Assembly (NCBI GenBank): GCA_026770025.1
Contig: JAMXDE010000006.1
Location: 1,990,001-2,054,000, forward strand
Direction of reading: 5' to 3'
Origin: Craspedostauros australis
Taxonomy: Eukaryota; Bacillariophyta; Bacillariophyceae; Mastogloiales; Achnanthaceae
Length of the DNA: 64,000 nt
The notes beneath the pieces were generated by a model. It worked only from the letters and a program-made list of their open reading frames with translations, was not told where the DNA came from and made no database searches. The position numbers were made by a program, and so were the translations under genes. Shown here piece after piece: positions 62,265-64,000 of the stretch (positions are counted from its first letter, which is position 1; each line of letters begins with the position of its first letter).

Positions 62265-63664
62265 ATGACAAAGCATCGACATCCAAGAGGAACTGTGGGA
62301 AGGCTCGCCAGTTGCTCCGTACCCTTGACCTACCCGTCCTACGACTATGAGTATTACTATGGAACCTTCCATGAGTACGATCTACTTTGGGAGTTGCCAC
62401 AGCCAAGCGTCCAGCCTGATACTCTATTCAAACCTTCGTACAGCCCGTGCGGTCATGACCATCGAAGTTGCTGGAAGAGGACGATGTCAGACTGATAGCA
62501 GAGAAACAAACGGAGACCAAGCAACCGCAACAGACTGACACGAAATTGAAGGCGAACAGGCCCACCAGCGTCGCCAATGAGGCCGACACAACTACAAAAT
62601 CAGGTTGTCGTGCAAGTGTCAGCACAGATACACCAAGCAGGGCCAATAGAAGTACAGCACAAGATGCGAAAGCTTCGGCTGTGAAACGATCACGTGCGAA
62701 GAGCCTGGACATGCTCGACATGCAAGCTCACGAGATGTCATTCGGCTCCCTTGATTCCAGCAAGTTCAACGACAACAAATCGATACCGGTGCCAAACGCC
62801 CCAGATGGACTCAGCTTCGCCACAGCCCCAGCACTCGGCGCAACCAGCGAACGAAGCAGCCAAGACAAGACGAGGCTTGCCCAGAGTCGGAGACGCAGGC
62901 CAAGGCCAAGAACGAATTCCAACGGAACGACCAGCAGCGACAAATCGGAGAGCAAGAGTTTGGAATTCTTGAAATTCTCGAAGGATAGACACAACATGCC
63001 AGACACATCAGGCATATCAGACACACCAGACATACCATGCGCGATGAGTGCAGCCAGCACCCCGGCTCTATCTCGAATTGCGACAACGGAGACGTCACGC
63101 AGCAAGAGCCTGGAGCCACTGTCCAATCTGCCAAGTCCCCACGACAGCATCGGCGTTGCGACAAGTGCTGCTGCAACGAACGTTGGGAGAAGCTTCGCGG
63201 CCCCTGTCAGGCCTAGAGGTCGGAGTGCGGCATCTACACCAGCCCCCTTCAGCCGCACACATGAAGAGAGACAACAGTCTTCGTCGTTGAACAAGCGCAG
63301 GTCGACGTTGGCAAGCATCCTCAAGATCAAATCATCATCATTACATGAAGTGTCGTTGACCAATCCTGCCAAATCGAAGCAACGACCATCTCTCGAATCC
63401 CGACCATCGCAATTGGCCGATCTTGCCTTGACTGAAGTATCCGCAAAGGCGTCATCATCACAGTCCAAATCCAAACTCAATATTCAACAGTTCGAACGCG
63501 AACACCAACATGGAGGTGTCTCGGCCGCACCCCAAGCCCCATCCAGTCCTGGAGCCTTGAGTTCGGGAATCGAATTGCAATCGAGCAAGAAGGAACGAGG
63601 GGATCCTTCTCACAACAGATCCGCATGCAGTTCGTTGCGCCCAAGTGAAGACTCAATGCAATGA
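62265..63664 (+). CDS. Ser-rich low-complexity protein, probably two exons, possibly continuing past 63664
   Basis: ATG 62265 opens a frame with MTKHRHPRGTVGRLASCSVPL and an aromatic run YPSYDYEYYYGTFHEYDLLWELP. The long frame 62468-63664 (about 398 codons) has no early ATG and must be joined to it. A small intron is likely, for example donor GTACAG near 62438 with acceptor CAG near 62491, but this is not resolved. The long part is Ser/Thr/Lys-rich with recurrent motifs such as KSLDMLDMQ, KSLEFLKFS and KSLEPLSNLP, perhaps short linear binding motifs. It ends in TGA 63662-63664, yet the same frame stays open to the window edge with SR-rich sequence. No domain recognised. Confidence 0.5.
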
Positions 63665-64000
63665 CGTTCACGCGGACGAAGCACGGGTGCTCTGCGCGAG
63701 GCGATCAAGGAAAGGATCTCCAAGGTGCTTGGCAATGGGCCCCGACATCACCACTCCAGCAAAACAAGAGACGTGTCATCACCATCGATATCACCATGGA
63801 TATCACCGTCGCCACGGCATCGGCGGAGAAGCGCACAACACACCAGCGGCAAGCTGCATTCAACATCGTCAAGATCAAAGAGTGTGGAGCATTCGCCATC
63901 ATTGCGTCATCGTCGCGACGGAGCAATTCATACTTCGTCCTCTGGAAGAAGCCGCTGCTCGCCAGCAGCGTGGAGTCGTCGAAGCCCATCCGATCGCTGT
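63665..64000 (+). other. Open Ser/Arg-rich frame continuing from the preceding gene to the window edge
   Basis: In the same frame as 62468-63664, immediately after TGA 63662-63664, 112 codons stay open to position 64000 (ALREAIKERISKVL, then Ser/Arg/His-rich). This could be a further exon joined by an intron that removes the TGA (a GTGAAG donor lies at about 63645), or readthrough, or the sign of a nonsense mutation. Confidence 0.4.

Noticed and set aside
62728-63480. 250-codon minus-strand frame opposite the Ser-rich gene
   Set aside because: Leu/Asp-rich mirror of Ser/Lys codons; no independent support.

Overview
The window looks like nuclear DNA of a photosynthetic stramenopile, most likely a diatom. 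The evidence is about 50% G+C, short GT-AG introns of 79-280 bp, a METTL24-type methyltransferase, a sulfotransferase and a glycosyltransferase with type II (Golgi-like) topology, an SPX-VTC polyphosphate polymerase, two DUF839/PhoX-like membrane-anchored proteins, and a secreted Ser/Lys-rich single-pass protein resembling diatom silicalemma proteins. The genus is not determined. Everything here rests on reading the sequence and remembering families; no searches were run.

Layout. Positions 1-21,000 are a nested pile of DNA transposons. A five-gene-type Harbinger-like element enters from the left and ends at 4119, splitting a piggyBac transposase whose 3' part remains at 4120-5076. A 625-bp MITE (5903-6527) follows, then a 4.6-kb DDE element (6559-11140) whose one reading frame of about 1,120 codons is broken only by three TGA codons. 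Next is a 9.4-kb MULE (11332-20711, 9-bp target duplication) that holds a second MULE with an intact MuDR-type transposase and a large inverted array of 195-bp repeats.

Positions 21,400-48,600 are the host island. First come four same-strand genes that could act on surface glycans: methyltransferase, NAD(P)-binding epimerase-like protein, glycosyltransferase and sulfotransferase. A second MITE copy follows. Then come a DUF839/PhoX-like gene, a gamma-glutamylcyclotransferase-like gene, two tandem GMC oxidoreductases, a second DUF839/PhoX-like gene, inositol monophosphatase, VTC polyphosphate polymerase, BolA and the Ser/Lys-rich membrane protein. Several of these touch phosphate scavenging or storage. 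A tRNA-Phe(GAA) sits at 49360.

Positions 49,500-58,000 are mobile again: an internally deleted copy of the 4.6-kb DDE element, then a complete 7-kb Harbinger-like element (51023-57980, 3-bp CAG target duplication). It encodes a transposase, a KOW-like protein, a third protein X, a fourth protein Y apparently read through a -1 frameshift site, and a two-helix membrane protein Z. The first three genes recur in the same order and orientation in the copy at 1-4119, so this is a conserved multi-gene transposon and the most novel thing in the window. The right end holds an ankyrin-coiled-coil-BTB gene and a Ser-rich gene running off the edge.
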